Assembly (NCBI GenBank): GCA_013152615.1 | Contig: JAADGA010000073.1 | Coordinates: 729 to 11,723 of the forward strand | DNA: 10,995 bases | Source of the DNA: Alphaproteobacteria bacterium | GTDB taxonomy: Bacteria; Pseudomonadota; Alphaproteobacteria; Sphingomonadales; Emcibacteraceae | Reading direction: 5' to 3' | Position numbers and translations under genes: made by a program | Shown here: one piece after another, positions 1 through 6,735 of the stretch | Numbering within the stretch: position 1 is the stretch's first letter | How the letters are laid out: every line of letters starts with the position of its first letter | Notes under the pieces: generated by a model | Database searches by the model: none | Told to the model about the DNA's origin: nothing | What the model saw: the letters and a program-made list of their open reading frames with translations, nothing else

Positions 1-1
1 G

Positions 2-409
2 CTTACCTACGCGCTGGCATATCCCTTTGCTATTATGGCGGTGCACGGCGAAATCGGCCCGGATCAGTTGCAGGAAGATATCCTGCATGATGATGAAGTA
101 CAGCGCATCAGTCAGGCCACTGAACTTGTTGATGATGATCATTACACGCGTATCAGCGTTGATAAGCGGTGGGCAGATGTTACGCTCTATTTAAGTGATG
201 GCCGCGAAATCCAGTCCGATGCCCGCACCCCCCGGGGCGACCCGGACAACCCGTTGTCAGATCAGGAAATCAGCGATAAATTCCACCTGCTGGCCGATGC
301 GGTGATCGGCCGCCCGCGGGCCGGGGAAATAGAGGAACTGGTTAGCAGGGTGGAGCGGGATGACTTTGATATGGATGGTTTCCTGAAGCATATTTTCGCT
401 GCCGCCTGA
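2..409 (+). CDS. MmgE/PrpD family protein, C-terminal part (cut by window edge)
   Basis: This is the last 135 codons of a longer gene. The frame is open from the first base of the window (reading LTYALAYPFAIMAVHGE), so the ATG at 35 is internal and not the start. The end of the protein fits the MmgE/PrpD fold: an Ala/Tyr-rich helix followed by a Gly segment, a beta segment with a DGR turn (LYLSDGREI), then the GDPDNPLSDQEISDKF block near the C-terminus that corresponds to the family's G-x-P-x-NPLS-x-x-E-x-x-KF signature. Known members include 2-methylcitrate dehydratase (PrpD) and cis-aconitate decarboxylase, but many family members have no known substrate, and the catalytic residues lie outside the window. 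It lies 155 bp upstream of an acyl-CoA dehydrogenase on the same strand, so it may be the promoter-proximal gene of the same catabolic run. The family call is firm; the reaction is not known. Confidence 0.85.
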   Translation, partial: LTYALAYPFAIMAVHGEIGPDQLQEDILHDDEVQRISQATELVDDDHYTRISVDKRWADVTLYLSDGREIQSDARTPRGDPDNPLSDQEISDKFHLLADAVIGRPRAGEIEELVSRVERDDFDMDGFLKHIFAAA

Positions 410-553
410 CCGGCCTGATTACGACGGGACAACAGCGTCAAAATCTATTCACACCCCCCTGAAAGCTATTCTCTTGCACAACAGAATAAAGCAATCCAGT
501 ATGGCTTTGATAGTGTTATTTATACATCAAACCCAGGCATTTTATAGCAGCTC

Positions 554-558
554 AGGAG
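554..558 (+). promoter_or_regulatory. Shine-Dalgarno AGGAG of the first acyl-CoA dehydrogenase
   Basis: AGGAG lies 6 nt before the ATG at 565 and supports that start. The preceding 144 bp (410-553) have no gene. They contain a TTGCAC at 474-479 that could be a -35 box, but I see no good -10 at the right distance, so I do not call a promoter. I see no terminator hairpin after the MmgE/PrpD stop. Confidence 0.7.
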
Positions 559-564
559 ATCAAT

Positions 565-1743
565 ATGCGGCTAATACCTACACGGGATGAATCTGAATCT
601 TTGAGACAGGGGATTCTGGATTTCTGTGCTCAAGTTATTCCGGAAACCACTTCCGGCCTGGAACGACAGGGGACGATGAGCGATGGTGATTCCATTGAAT
701 TTTACCATCAACTGGGTCAGGCAGGCTGGATCGGACGCCATTGGCCGGAACAGTATGGCGGCCGGAACTGCAGTCATCTTGAGACCTTCATCATTGACGA
801 GGCTCTGGGCTATGCCCGCGCGCCGTTAAGCGGTTATTTGCTGTCCGTAAAAGTATTTGGCAACACCCTGATGCTGTTTGGTACGGATAAACAAAAAGCA
901 ACATATTTACCCTTGATCACCAGTGGCACCGCTATCCTTTGTCAAGGATTCTCGGAACCCAATGCCGGCTCCGATTTCGGGTCTTTGAGCACCCGCGCCA
1001 CCCGGGACGGCGATGACTATGTCATCAATGGCCACAAAATCTGGACGTCAAGCGCAGAAGTCGCCACCCATATGTATTTGGCAGCGCGGACCGACCCGGA
1101 TGCGGTCAAGCACCGTGGTATCAGCACCTTTGTTCTGGATATGACTACCCCGGGCGTTACGGTAAACACATTCCCCACTCTGGGCGGCGGTGTCATCAAC
1201 GAGGTCTATTTCGATAACGCCCGTATTCCTGCGGCCAATCTGATCGGGGAACTCAACCGTGGTTTTCATCAGGCGATGCGCAGCCTCGATCTGGAGCGCT
1301 CTGCCATGGACCGTATTGGTGCCGCGAGGCGCGCGCTGGATGATCTGTCAACGCATATTCACCAAGAGGGCAGCGCTCCGGACGGCGGGCGTTTGGCCGA
1401 TCTGCCAGCAGTTCAGGAGAAAATGGCCGAGCTTTATGGCCGGATGCAGGTCTCCCGCACCTTCGGTTATCTGATCGCGCGCCGTCTTGATGCAAATGAA
1501 GGCGCCAGCAGCGAATTTTCTTACGGCAAACTTTATATTGGCTTGCTTTCACAGGCAATTGCCGATGCCGCCGTCGATATCATCGGTCCCCGCGCCATGT
1601 TTGAATATGGTGCGGAACTGGCGGTAAATGATGGTCTGTTGACGGCATTATATCGGGCAAGCCCGGCTTTGACTCTGGCGGGCGGAAGCAGTGAAATTCA
1701 AAAATCCATCATTGCCGTACGCGGATTGGGGTTGCCAAAATGA
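565..1743 (+). CDS. Acyl-CoA dehydrogenase, catalytic-type subunit
   Basis: A 392-aa FAD flavoprotein of usual ACAD length (about 380-400 aa). It should introduce a trans-2 double bond into an acyl-CoA and pass electrons to electron-transfer flavoprotein in the cytoplasm. The N-terminal helical domain spans about residues 1-125. The beta domain opens with the flavin/substrate motif GFSEPNAGSD (128-137), followed by NGHKIWTS (155-162). The C-terminal helical domain begins near 230 and ends with AGGSSEIQKSIIAVRGLGLP (372-391). The Glu found in the medium-chain enzyme's C-terminal EGT loop is absent here (AGG). Instead LDLER at 241-245 places Glu244 where isovaleryl-CoA dehydrogenase has its catalytic Glu254. 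Some steroid-type heteromeric ACADs also use a base in this region. The stop overlaps the next gene's start (ATGA), so the two are probably translationally coupled. A second, degenerate ACAD gene lies one gene downstream, suggesting a two-subunit enzyme. Substrate unknown; branched or cyclic acyl-CoA is inference. Confidence 0.92.
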   Translation: MRLIPTRDESESLRQGILDFCAQVIPETTSGLERQGTMSDGDSIEFYHQLGQAGWIGRHWPEQYGGRNCSHLETFIIDEALGYARAPLSGYLLSVKVFGNTLMLFGTDKQKATYLPLITSGTAILCQGFSEPNAGSDFGSLSTRATRDGDDYVINGHKIWTSSAEVATHMYLAARTDPDAVKHRGISTFVLDMTTPGVTVNTFPTLGGGVINEVYFDNARIPAANLIGELNRGFHQAMRSLDLERSAMDRIGAARRALDDLSTHIHQEGSAPDGGRLADLPAVQEKMAELYGRMQVSRTFGYLIARRLDANEGASSEFSYGKLYIGLLSQAIADAAVDIIGPRAMFEYGAELAVNDGLLTALYRASPALTLAGGSSEIQKSIIAVRGLGLPK

Positions 1744-3029
1744 CCTCGCTTAATGACAGTAATCCGGGGGAGGATTTACCCCTGAGCGGTATTCGCGTGG
1801 TCGATTTTTCGGGATATGTTGCGGGACCCTTCTGTACCATGTTGCTGGGGGATATGGGGGCTGACGTCATCAAGGTGGAATCCCCGAGCGGGGAGCAATG
1901 GCGCCATCAAGACCCTTTTGCCCCCGGCATCAGTCGGAGTTTTATGGCACTCAATCGCAACAAACGTTCCGTTATCATCAACCTGAAAGATCCGGAAGAT
2001 CAGGAAAAAGCCCTCAAATTGCTGGAAACAGCGGACGTGATGGTGTCAAACTTCAGGCCGGGGGTTGCCGAACGCTACGGGCTGGACTATGACACCCTGA
2101 AAGTACGCTTTCCCCGATTGATCTTCACCTCAAACACCGCCTATGGCGAGAGCGGTCCGCGCAGCCAGCAGCCGGGCTATGACCTCGTGGTGCAGGCTTT
2201 CAGCGGTTTGCTGAGCACCAATCCAGCCCCGGATGGCGGCGTGCCAAAGCGCTATGCCGGGGTGGCGCTGGTAGATTTTACCGCGGGTCACTATATGCTT
2301 TATGGCATCATGTGTGCCCTGTTTCAGCGCCACCGGACCAATAAAGGGCAGAAAGTGGAAGCCTCGCTGTTAGAAGCCGCAATGGGTTTGCAGCGTCAGA
2401 GGATGCTGACGCTGGAAAATGTACTGGAATTGCCGCTGGAGTCCGGGACCACAATCACGCAGATGGCAAAGGCCTCTGAAAGCTCAAATTCAATCGGAGC
2501 CCGGGAGCTGTATTATCGTACCTATCAGACCGCTGACGGATTTGTCACGGTTGGCTGTCTGAATGTGGCACAGCGTTGCCTGTTCCTGAAGTTATTGCAG
2601 ATGGAGGATCCCTGGCATAGCAACCCGGACGATATTCCGGCGAATAAGGAAATTGATCAGGCCCGGCGTGCACTGACCGCAACGGCAGAACAACATATGA
2701 GGGCGTTCAGTACGCAAGAGTGGATCAGCCGGATGGAAGCTGTGGGCATTCCCAACGCCGCCTTGCAGATGCTCAGTCAGGTGATCCGTGATCCGCAGGT
2801 GACCGACAATAACTTCCTCTATGAGTATGACTTCCCCGGTTACGGCAGGGTTCAGAGTGTCGGGACCGGAGTGCGGGTTGGCGCCGGGGGACGGGTGCGG
2901 CGGCCACCGCCAAAGCTTGGTGAACATACCGAAGAGATTTTACAGGAATTAGGGTTAAATAACCACAAGGCAGGCCCCGGGTCAGATGACCGGACTTTGC
3001 TCAAAAAATCAGCAGGAGAAAGAAAATGA
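1740..3029 (+). CDS. CaiB/BaiF (class III) CoA-transferase family protein
   Basis: A 429-aa protein of the family III CoA-transferases, which move CoA between carboxylic acids through an aspartyl-CoA thioester. Alpha-methylacyl-CoA racemase belongs to the same family, so a racemase role is possible. Seen: LSGIRVVDFSGYVAGPFCTM (15-34) followed by GDMGADVIKVESPSGE (37-52), the canonical CoA-binding N-terminus; SNFRPGVAERYGLDY (103-117); and PGYDLVVQAFSG (145-156), whose Asp148 aligns with the nucleophile of formyl-CoA transferase. The C-terminus carries the usual PPPKLGEHTEEILQELGL (389-406). About 23 extra charged residues then run to the stop, beyond the usual family end. The ATG at 1740 overlaps the upstream stop, with only a weak GGGG (1728-1731) as ribosome binding site, so coupling is likely. 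Its own stop also overlaps the following ATG. Lying between two ACAD subunit genes, it probably activates or racemises the acid that the dehydrogenase uses. Acid and CoA donor are unknown. Confidence 0.9.
   Translation: MTSLNDSNPGEDLPLSGIRVVDFSGYVAGPFCTMLLGDMGADVIKVESPSGEQWRHQDPFAPGISRSFMALNRNKRSVIINLKDPEDQEKALKLLETADVMVSNFRPGVAERYGLDYDTLKVRFPRLIFTSNTAYGESGPRSQQPGYDLVVQAFSGLLSTNPAPDGGVPKRYAGVALVDFTAGHYMLYGIMCALFQRHRTNKGQKVEASLLEAAMGLQRQRMLTLENVLELPLESGTTITQMAKASESSNSIGARELYYRTYQTADGFVTVGCLNVAQRCLFLKLLQMEDPWHSNPDDIPANKEIDQARRALTATAEQHMRAFSTQEWISRMEAVGIPNAALQMLSQVIRDPQVTDNNFLYEYDFPGYGRVQSVGTGVRVGAGGRVRRPPPKLGEHTEEILQELGLNNHKAGPGSDDRTLLKKSAGERK
3014..3018 (+). promoter_or_regulatory. Shine-Dalgarno AGGAG of the second ACAD gene
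   Basis: AGGAG sits 7 nt before the ATG at 3026, inside the end of the CoA-transferase gene. Together with the ATGA overlap it supports 3026 as the start and close co-expression of the two genes. Confidence 0.7.
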
Positions 3030-4124
3030 GCCGGTCCGATAACGCTCAGGAATTTAACAATGATGGTCCGACATCAGCAGGCGAAGCAGAAATGATTCGT
3101 AATTCTGCGCGCAATTTTGCCCATAATGAAAGCCCATTGCCGGTGGTTCGGGCCGCAGAAGCCGGAAACTGGACTGCCGCGCGGAATAGCTGGACAAAGC
3201 TTGCCGCACTGGGCTGGCTCGAACTGTTGCAGGATGAAGACGCTGAAACAGAAGGATTAATTGCCGCGTGTATTATCGCGGAAGAGCTGGGTCGTGTCGC
3301 CTATCCCATGCCCTTCGCTGAAACCGCTGTTCTGGCCCTGCCGTTACTGGCAAACTTCGCCGCCAATAAAGTGGATATTGAGGCTATTAACCGGGGCGCA
3401 CAAAAAATCGCCTTCGCCCTGCCTTTGGCCGGACTGCCAATCAGTGCCGACCGTCTGCCCCGGCTGGCTGAAACGCCGACCCTGATTGCCAATCAGCTTC
3501 AGGATGCGGATTTAGTGCTGGTTCCGGTTCAGAATAACGGGCAACCCGCTCTGGCATTGGCCAAACGCCCTGATAATGGCTGGCACACGACGGCCATGCC
3601 GGATCTGGCGAATAATTCATACAGCCGCGTATCGATCGAAGACCTGAAGCAGGCGGAGCTGATCCCGCTGACGTGGCAGGCCTTTGCCAGAGTTTTTGAT
3701 AATTTCCGTCTGGTGACGGCGGCTTACATCGTCGGTCTGGCCTCACAGGCGACGGATCTTGCGGTTGATTATGCCGGGGAACGTATTGCCTTTGGCAAGC
3801 CAATCGGCTCCTTTCAGGCGGTGCAGCAACGTCTGGCGGAATCTGGAAATAGCCGGGGCTCATTTCCTGATACAGGAAGCCTCCGTTAGCGGTGACAGAA
3901 CCCAGATACCAATCGTCTGTATCCAAACCTGTGAAGCCGGCAAGAAGGCCACATTCACCGCACAACAGATTTGGGCGGGCATGGGATACACTCTGGAAGT
4001 CGATGTTCAATTGTTTTTTCGCCGCGCCCGCGCCTACCAGCTGTTGCTGGGGGCACCGTGGGAATTGCGCGAACGCATCTGGGATGAGGTTGTTCCTCAT
4101 AATCAGGCAGACATGGGAATATAG
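3026..4124 (+). pseudogene. Acyl-CoA dehydrogenase-like partner subunit, single-base frameshift
   Basis: As sequenced, the frame starting at 3026 stops at 3889 (287 aa), ending in a non-homologous tail after residue 271. The first 271 residues form an ACAD that ends in DYAGERIAFGKPIGSFQ (248-264) and QQRLA, the conserved helix leading into the C-terminal domain. The rest of that domain continues in the +1 frame from about 3842 to the stop at 4122-4124. It reads EIAGAHFLIQEAS, then QQIWAGMGYTLEVDVQLFFRR and LLLGAPWELRERI. Removing one A at 3840/3841 gives LADLEIAG and a 365-aa protein of normal length. The GFSEPNAGSD-type flavin motif seen in the first ACAD is missing here, which is typical of the non-catalytic subunit of heteromeric ACADs. 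Sequencing error, a recent inactivating indel and rare frameshifting are all possible. The clean homology on both sides argues that the break is recent or artificial. Confidence 0.85.
3839..3841 (+). other. Frameshift point (one extra A) in the second ACAD gene
   Basis: The sequence GCGGAATCTGGAAATA reads LAESGN in the start frame. With one A fewer (GCGGATCTGGAAATA) it reads LADLEIA, which fits the family and joins the two frames. There is no long homopolymer or slippery heptamer here that would suggest programmed frameshifting. Confidence 0.75.
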
Positions 4125-4164
4125 ACAGACAGGGGAATATAGACAGACATGGAGATAATGACAT
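4111..4164 (+). repeat. 18-bp tandem repeat, two near-identical copies plus a degenerate third
   Basis: Copy 1 (4111-4128) ACATGGGAATATAGACAG and copy 2 (4129-4146) differ at one base (T to G). A third stretch (4147-4164, ACATGGAGATAATGACAT) matches copy 1 at 13 of 18 positions. The array covers the last codons and stop of the second ACAD gene, the 38-bp gap, and the ribosome binding site and start codon of the flavoprotein gene. A local slippage duplication is the simplest origin. Confidence 0.85.
4151..4155 (+). promoter_or_regulatory. Shine-Dalgarno GGAGA of the flavoprotein gene
   Basis: GGAGA lies 7 nt before the ATG at 4163 and selects it over the out-of-frame ATG at 4158. It falls in the degenerate third copy of the 18-bp repeat, where the other copies have GGGAA. 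Confidence 0.6.
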
Positions 4165-5134
4165 GCTGAAAACACGGTTAACCGAGCTTCTCGGAATCAA
4201 ATATCCGATAATTTGCGGCGGGATGTTTCGTCTGGGCCGGGCAGAGCTGGCGGCCGCCGTGTCCAATGCCGGGGGTCTGGGGATCATAACCTCAGCCACT
4301 TTTCCGGAAGAAAAAATTTTCCGGGATGAGCTTCATAAGCTCAAAAAGCTGACCGACAAACCTTTCGGCGTCAATATTAATCTGTTTCCTTCCGCCCGTA
4401 AATTCACGGCTGAAGACTATATCGCTATCTGCATAGAAGAGGGCGTACCGGTGGTGGAAACCTCGGGACACAGCCCTGAACGCCATATGGACCAGCTTAA
4501 AAATGGCGGTCTTAAAGTTATCCACAAAGTTCCCGGCGCACAATATGCCCGTACGGTGGAACGTATTGGATGTGATGCGGTCAGCGTCGTTGGCAATGAA
4601 ACCGGCGGCCATCCCGGCATGTCAGAAGTCGGGACCATGGTGATGGTTCGCCGGGCGGTGGAAAATGTGGAAATACCGATCGTCGCCGGTGGCGGCATCG
4701 TTGATGGGGCCGGTCTGCTTGCGGCCTTAAGTCTTGGCGCTGAAGGGGTGATTATGGGAACCCGTTTTGTTGCCACCCGGGAATGCCCGGCCCATGCCGC
4801 GGTAAAAGACTGGATGCGGGAGGCGACCGAAGACGATACCGTCATTGTACAGAAAAGCATCAAGTCTCCGATACGGGTGGCAAAAAACGGCATGGCGCTC
4901 AGGGTATTGGCGATGGAGAAATCCGGGGCCAGTCTGGATGAGTTAATGCCACTTATCACCGGCAGCCGTAATCCTTCCGTTTATTCCGAGGGTAATCTGG
5001 ATGACGCCCTCTGGTCCTGTGGTCAGGCCGTCGGCTTGATTGACAATATTCCCAGCTGTCAGCAATTGATTGAGCGTATCATGCTTGAAGCAACGGCCTC
5101 GCTGGCGAATCTTAATCACCTGTTTTCCCGGTAA
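4163..5134 (+). CDS. NPD/nitronate monooxygenase-family flavoprotein
   Basis: A 323-aa FMN-dependent TIM-barrel protein of the 2-nitropropane dioxygenase (NPD) family. The family includes nitronate monooxygenases, FabK enoyl-ACP reductase, NADH:quinone reductases and the mycobacterial steroid-ring enzyme IpdC. Seen: the N-terminal start LLGIKYPIICGGM (9-21); NAGGLGIITS (35-44), the first flavin-contact loop; GNETGGHPG (144-152), with His150 at the position of the family's active-site His; and the phosphate-binding loops VAGGGIVDG (174-182) and GVIMGTRF (195-202), followed by the conserved Glu of ATREC (204-208). Length is usual (about 310-360 aa). It lies 38 bp after the second ACAD gene on the same strand and is the last gene of the run. 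The gene after it converges from the other strand, with only a 23-bp gap. In this setting a redox step on an acyl-CoA is more plausible than nitroalkane detoxification, but that is inference. The family assignment is secure. Confidence 0.9.
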   Translation: MLKTRLTELLGIKYPIICGGMFRLGRAELAAAVSNAGGLGIITSATFPEEKIFRDELHKLKKLTDKPFGVNINLFPSARKFTAEDYIAICIEEGVPVVETSGHSPERHMDQLKNGGLKVIHKVPGAQYARTVERIGCDAVSVVGNETGGHPGMSEVGTMVMVRRAVENVEIPIVAGGGIVDGAGLLAALSLGAEGVIMGTRFVATRECPAHAAVKDWMREATEDDTVIVQKSIKSPIRVAKNGMALRVLAMEKSGASLDELMPLITGSRNPSVYSEGNLDDALWSCGQAVGLIDNIPSCQQLIERIMLEATASLANLNHLFSR

Positions 5135-5157
5135 TGCGCAGTTAAGGGGGGCTGAAG

Positions 5158-6636
5158 TTAAGGTGCCTCGTAACCAATAATGGTTTCAGGCTCCTCTTCA
5201 ATCCGCGTCATTGTTTTATCCCTATAGCCCAGATACAGCGAAATCACCGGGGACAACAGGCAGAAGAATGCAAAAGGCAGATAGCTGGTTGTCGCAACCC
5301 CCAGTGCCGTCGCGCTGTAAACACCATTGGTATTCCAGGGAATGAGAGGGGCCATCACCGTCCCGGCATCTTCGCAGGCGCGGGACAGATTTTTGGGATG
5401 TAGTCCGTATTCTTTATAGGCGTCAGCAAACATGCGCGCCGGAATAATAATGGCCATGGTCTGATTGGCGGCGGTAAGATTGACAAAGAGGCACGACGCC
5501 AGAGTCGAGGCCACCAAACCACCAATGCTGCGGACTCTTTTAAGGGTTGCCCCGGCCAGCGACTGCAACATCCCGCTGGCTTCCATCATGCCGCCAAAAG
5601 CCATGGCTGTTATCACGAGGAAAATAACATCCAGCATGGAATACATCCCGCCGCGATTAAACAATCGATCGGTCATGGCGTAGCCGCTGTCAATCTTGAA
5701 CCCGCCGGCAATAGTATTAAGAATGTAGGAATAGGTCCCTGAAAAAGTAACAGCGCCGCCCATAACTTTCTCCAGAAGGTTCCACTGGAATATGGGAATT
5801 GCGGCAACAGATGAAAATACCCCCAATGTCAGGGCAGGCAGCGCCGGCAGCCCGCGCATCATCATCAAGACAACCCCGGCCGGTACCAGAAGCAACAGTG
5901 GGGAAATATTGAAACTACTACTGATAACAGCCTGAAGCTTTATAATCCCGGAGGTGTCGACCGACGGTGAGGCATAGAAAATATCCAATATTAAAAATAG
6001 GCCCAGTGATATTAAAATGGCCGGTCCCGAGGTATAGACCATATGGCGAATATGAGTAATGACATCGGTTCCAACCATGGCTGGCGCCAGATTTGTTGAA
6101 TCTGAAACAGGGGACATCTTGTCACCGAAATAGGCCCCGGAGATGATGGAGCCGGCGACCAGCCCGCTGTCGATTCCCATCGCCGTACCAATCCCGATCA
6201 GGGCAAGCCCCACAGTCCCGATGGTCGACCAGCTTGACCCCGTACACAGGGACACGACGCCGCAACTGATACAGCTGATGGTCAGGAATATTGTAGGAGA
6301 TATAATCGCCAATCCGTAATAAATTAACATCGGCACAATACCGGAAGCGATCCACATGGCGATCAGCGCGCCGACGAGCAGGATAATTAAATTGGCCTGC
6401 ATCGACATGTTAATTGATTTAAGCATGCCCTCTTCAAGTTTTTTATAGGGCACGCCCAATATAAAAAAAGCGACCACCCCTGCCACGACCGCCGAAACAA
6501 ACATAATTATGCCACTGGGGACATAAGACGCCCCCAGCATTAAATTAATGATCATCAGACTGACAAGAAAAATTACCGGAACCAGAGACACCAGAACCCC
6601 GGGAAGATCTTGTACTGATTCATCATTCTGCACCAT
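5158..6636 (-). CDS. NhaC-family Na+/H+ antiporter
   Basis: A 492-aa hydrophobic inner-membrane protein with roughly a dozen membrane segments, for example 13-34, 42-62, 82-106, 107-130, 246-260, 334-354 and 452-471. The family signatures are clear: TGSSWSTIGTVG (132-143), GAYFGDKMSPVSDSTNLAPA (167-186) and, near the C-terminus, DAGTVMAPLIPWNTNG (423-438). NhaC proteins exchange Na+ for H+; relatives such as MleN couple this to malate/lactate, so organic-acid exchange cannot be excluded. The start at 6636 has a weak AGAAGAG 8 nt upstream. The TonB-dependent receptor gene lies 99 bp upstream on the same strand, with a strong terminator between. Only about 50 bp remain for a private promoter and I see no good one, so some expression may come from readthrough. 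Its 3' end converges on the flavoprotein gene. Confidence 0.92.
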   Translation of the reverse strand: MVQNDESVQDLPGVLVSLVPVIFLVSLMIINLMLGASYVPSGIIMFVSAVVAGVVAFFILGVPYKKLEEGMLKSINMSMQANLIILLVGALIAMWIASGIVPMLIYYGLAIISPTIFLTISCISCGVVSLCTGSSWSTIGTVGLALIGIGTAMGIDSGLVAGSIISGAYFGDKMSPVSDSTNLAPAMVGTDVITHIRHMVYTSGPAILISLGLFLILDIFYASPSVDTSGIIKLQAVISSSFNISPLLLLVPAGVVLMMMRGLPALPALTLGVFSSVAAIPIFQWNLLEKVMGGAVTFSGTYSYILNTIAGGFKIDSGYAMTDRLFNRGGMYSMLDVIFLVITAMAFGGMMEASGMLQSLAGATLKRVRSIGGLVASTLASCLFVNLTAANQTMAIIIPARMFADAYKEYGLHPKNLSRACEDAGTVMAPLIPWNTNGVYSATALGVATTSYLPFAFFCLLSPVISLYLGYRDKTMTRIEEEPETIIGYEAP

Positions 6637-6687
6637 TGGTATTTCTCTTCTTTCGCTGGTTTAGTCGCGGTTGACCGAGGATATGAT

Positions 6688-6715
6688 AAAAAAAGGCTCC
6701 GGGGAGCCTTTTTTT
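6688..6715 (-). terminator. Intrinsic terminator after the TonB-dependent receptor gene
   Basis: A7-GGCTC-CGGG-GAGCC-T7 is a near-perfect palindrome: a 5-bp GC stem (6695-6699 with 6704-6708), a 4-nt loop, and 7-base A and T tracts either side. It begins 20 bp past the receptor stop and is followed by U-run on the minus strand. It is symmetric and could act in either direction, but genes on both sides read leftwards. Confidence 0.9.
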
Positions 6716-6735
6716 ATATAATGTTACTATCTGGT

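Noticed and set aside
35..409. A complete 124-aa gene starting at the ATG at 35.
   Set aside because: The frame is open to the window edge and the upstream residues continue the MmgE/PrpD homology, so this is the end of a longer gene.
3892..4158. A + strand 88-aa frame with repeated RQTxEY words.
   Set aside because: It lies out of frame with the ACAD C-terminus, and its repetition is produced by the tandem 18-bp DNA repeat.
3441..4299. Long minus-strand open frames opposite the second ACAD and flavoprotein genes (up to 244 aa).
   Set aside because: They are Pro/Ser/Arg-rich, match no family, and lie antisense to clear homologous genes. The repeated PCLSIF words come only from the 18-bp DNA repeat.
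5135..5157. A terminator in the gap between the converging flavoprotein and antiporter genes.
   Set aside because: The 23-bp gap contains a G run and a repeated GTTAAGG-like word but no hairpin with a T tract.
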